Of a stretch of 64,000 nucleotides of DNA, positions 61,982-64,000 are shown piece by piece. The stretch covers positions 1 to 64,000 of the forward strand of contig NZ_PGUW01000007.1 of the NCBI RefSeq assembly GCF_002863565.1, in the 5' to 3' direction. The stretch is from Bacillus sp. V5-8f. Lineage in GTDB: Bacteria > Bacillota > Bacilli > Bacillales > DSM-1321. Positions within the stretch are counted from its first letter, which is position 1. The number at the start of each line of letters is the position of its first letter. The notes beneath the pieces are model-generated. The model was given only the letters and a program-made list of their open reading frames with translations. It ran no database searches and had not been told where the DNA came from. Made by a program: the position numbers and the translations under genes.

Positions 61982-63220
61982 TTAGATATATCGATACCTT
62001 ACTGGTGTGTTCTTCTTTTTCTCCCCATCTTTTCCTTTTACGTGAATCATTGTGAAAGCAAACAATCCGACCATAAGGGTTAAAGTAGCGATGGAAATAA
62101 ACATGCCTGGGCGAGACCAAGCGATCAGTCTTGTAAACACAGGGGGGCCAATCGCGACTCCTAAAAAACGTACCGAGCTGTATAAAGAGGTGATAAAGCC
62201 TCGAATTTCTTTGCCTACTGAGCCTGTAATCAATGTATTTACGCATGGCAGTACAAGTCCGGTACCAAAACTGCTGATGACCAATATAAACAAAAAAGGA
62301 ACAAGTTTTTCAAAGAAAGCCAATAAAGCATAAGATACAGTCATTGCGGCGAAGCCAATGATAATCAATTTCTTCATTAATTCCAGGTTTTTTCCTATCT
62401 TTGCTCCTGTGATGTAAGATGTTGTACACATCACCAGCAATGGAATAGCCAAGATGAGCCCTTTCTGAACCCCATCAATTTTGTACTGCTTCTCTAATAC
62501 ATCTGATAAATAAAAGAGGATGCCAAACAATGCAAATAAACAAGTGGCGCCTGCTAAATAGGTAGCTGCAAGCCATCGGCCATTTTGTCTAAACGCATGC
62601 TTAATACCCAATACATATTTTTTAAACGGAGGCGGAGCCTGCTTATGGCTTTTTTCTTTAACAAAAAACCATGTTAACAAAATGGAAATAATACAAAAAA
62701 TAGGGAACGCATAAAAAGGTGCATACCACACCATGATTGCTAGCAGGGAACCTAGAATAGGTGATAATACTTTTCCTAATCCATTAGATGCTTCTACCAC
62801 CCCAAGGACCCGGCTTTGTTCACCACCTTTGAATAGATCGCCTGCTAGGGCCATTGCAATTGGTGCTGTGCCCGCTGCGCCTATCCCCTGGAGAACGCGC
62901 CCAACCAATATCCAAGGATATGGTGAGGATAATGAGGAAGCGGCAAAACCAGCCAATACCCCGCCGACTGCATATAAAATCAGTGCTGGAATGATAACCG
63001 CTTTTCTTGAATAACGGTCGGAAAGGTAACCGAGAACGGGGATTAAAATGGCAGCTGCGAATGAAAATACTGTAATCGTTAAACTAACCTGCAACGGTGA
63101 CAGCTTCAATTCCGATTGCATCGCAGGCAGGATTGGAATCAACATCGAATTCCCAAGTGTCATAATCAGCGGGATTGATCCGATGGCTGCTATCGTCATA
63201 CCTTTATTTTGGGACGCCAC
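61982..63220 (-). CDS. MFS drug exporter (DHA1 type)
   Basis: This 412-aa protein has 12 membrane segments, the motif [11 protein letters not shown] between helices 2 and 3 and the helix 4 region [18 protein letters not shown], as in the Bcr/EmrD-type proton antiporters. It should export drugs. The GTG at 63220 is likely; AAAGGATG upstream is modest and an ATG at 63199 is possible. It is convergent with the YitT gene. Confidence 0.85.
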   Translation of the reverse strand: MASQNKGMTIAAIGSIPLIMTLGNSMLIPILPAMQSELKLSPLQVSLTITVFSFAAAILIPVLGYLSDRYSRKAVIIPALILYAVGGVLAGFAASSLSSPYPWILVGRVLQGIGAAGTAPIAMALAGDLFKGGEQSRVLGVVEASNGLGKVLSPILGSLLAIMVWYAPFYAFPIFCIISILLTWFFVKEKSHKQAPPPFKKYVLGIKHAFRQNGRWLAATYLAGATCLFALFGILFYLSDVLEKQYKIDGVQKGLILAIPLLVMCTTSYITGAKIGKNLELMKKLIIIGFAAMTVSYALLAFFEKLVPFLFILVISSFGTGLVLPCVNTLITGSVGKEIRGFITSLYSSVRFLGVAIGPPVFTRLIAWSRPGMFISIATLTLMVGLFAFTMIHVKGKDGEKKKNTPVRYRYI

Positions 63221-63275
63221 TTATCTGTACACATCCTTTATATAAAATTTTTTCCCATGACTGACGCCGAAGGGC

Positions 63276-63776
63276 TTACTTGGCCATTAATGGTGGTGGA
63301 ACGATCCAGCCTTTTTCCTTATTGATCCGCAATAATTTCCCTGCATATTCTGCCTTTTGTGTATGGAATTCTCCAAACATTTCCGCGATATCTTCCCGGA
63401 TGGACATGCCCATTATTGTGGTGGCTACTACCATTCCAGCAGTGATTTCTTTAGAGACCATGCTCGCTATCTCTGGGTCGTTAAACCTTGCCCCGGCAGG
63501 AATATCCTGTACCTCCACATTTGGACGCTCAGGCGGCGCTGGAGGTAGGCGTATTCCACTTTCTTTTAATAAAGCCTCTACTTGCTGTTCTTCCTGCTTA
63601 ATACAGTTATCTTTTAGATCTCCTAACAAAATCTTTAAATCATTGTCTCCTGTATGGTTGATTAATACTTCGAGGGTAACCAAGAGTTCCTTCGTTCCAT
63701 GTAAATGGGTCCACAAATGAAATACTTCCCCTGAATGTAATGGTTCTTCTTTTGGGTTGCCACTTAAAATGCCCAT
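63276..63776 (-). CDS. DUF3231 family protein
   Basis: This 166-aa helical protein matches DUF3231 (four-helix-bundle, ferritin-like outline): HLWTHLHGTKELLVTLEVLI and VEALLKESGIRLPPAPPERP, with a second half GMVVATTIMGMSIREDIAE. AAGGAGGG is 9 nt before the ATG at 63776. The family is common in spore formers with unclear function. It lies 55 bp before the exporter on the same strand, perhaps as an operon. Confidence 0.8.
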   Translation of the reverse strand: MGILSGNPKEEPLHSGEVFHLWTHLHGTKELLVTLEVLINHTGDNDLKILLGDLKDNCIKQEEQQVEALLKESGIRLPPAPPERPNVEVQDIPAGARFNDPEIASMVSKEITAGMVVATTIMGMSIREDIAEMFGEFHTQKAEYAGKLLRINKEKGWIVPPPLMAK

Positions 63777-63925
63777 AACTTTCATCCCTCCTTAATTTGT
63801 CTTTTTCTATTTTTGCTCTTGTACATTAATTTATGTACAGGTTTTTTTTTCCCGGACAGGAACCTAGGATTTTTTTCAAACATAGGCTAGAAAAGCAAAA
63901 GACTAAACGATAAGGAATGAAACTT

Positions 63926-64000
63926 ATGAGGAGAAAAAAATGTGTTTCCCTATTGTTTTCGATTTTCAGTTTTATTTGCATAACGTGCTTTCTGCTTGCT
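63926..64000 (+). CDS. Start of a secreted or membrane protein (cut by window end)
   Basis: AAGGAATG precedes the ATG. The 25 visible residues MRRKKCVSLLFSIFSFICI and TCFLLA form a signal peptide: basic start and hydrophobic core. The rest is outside the window. Confidence 0.6.
   Translation, partial: MRRKKCVSLLFSIFSFICITCFLLA

Overview
The window is chromosomal DNA of a Bacillaceae-type Firmicute (Bacillus sensu lato). Ribosome binding sites are AGGAGG-like, TTG and GTG starts are common, intrinsic terminators are strong, and the flanking genes keep an order known from Bacillus: queG (yhbA), yhbB, trmL (cspR), then prkA and yhbH. The species cannot be named from the sequence alone.

Layout. 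1-13750 is backbone: the 3' end of tRNA-Leu(CAA), tRNA-Gly(TCC), a BmrA-like ABC exporter, a 5TM-GGDEF diguanylate cyclase, a B3/B4-domain protein, queG, a YhbB-like amidase, trmL, an NfrA-type nitroreductase, prkA, small proteins and yhbH. 60281-64000 is backbone again: a stranded 3' end of yhbH, a small membrane-anchored protein, a YitT-family protein, an MFS exporter, a DUF3231 protein and the start of a secreted protein.

Between them lies about 46.5 kb of more AT-rich accessory DNA inserted inside yhbH. The gene now ends with an island-encoded tail (about 13753-13931), while the original tail remains at 60281-60435. The two copies meet at AAGT followed by a closely similar stretch, which marks attL and attR. 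The best candidate integrase is the large serine recombinase at 20230-21783.

The island is a mosaic defence and mobility region. In order it holds: a four-gene operon (HTH-dynamin GTPase, coiled-coil protein, membrane protein with an HNH/GHH nuclease motif, SUKH-like protein); the serine recombinase; a type I restriction-modification locus with an extra PD-(D/E)XK/degenerate-methylase fusion and extra S-like pieces; a deleted tyrosine recombinase; an M78-peptidase gene with a 545-aa unknown partner; a plasmid-like module (tandem repeat array, replication-relaxation protein, small regulators, DUF927-like ATPase, cluster of GTTCC motifs); a run of small plasmid-type genes and an orphan recombinase domain; a DUF5986/XRE-M78 pair; a NERD protein; a Vsr-like nuclease with DNA-binding repeats; and an AbiEi/AbiEii pair. 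Several genes are decayed (integrase, GGDEF, MazF, DUF7695, DUF6809, Ig-like surface protein).

Two shared regulatory designs stand out. One is a leader beginning AAGGGA(A/G)AACCCCA and closing in a terminator hairpin, found directly upstream of three unrelated genes or operons of the plasmid-like part. The other is operator-like repeats around several defence promoters. Functions are read from motifs seen in the sequence and known families; no search was run.
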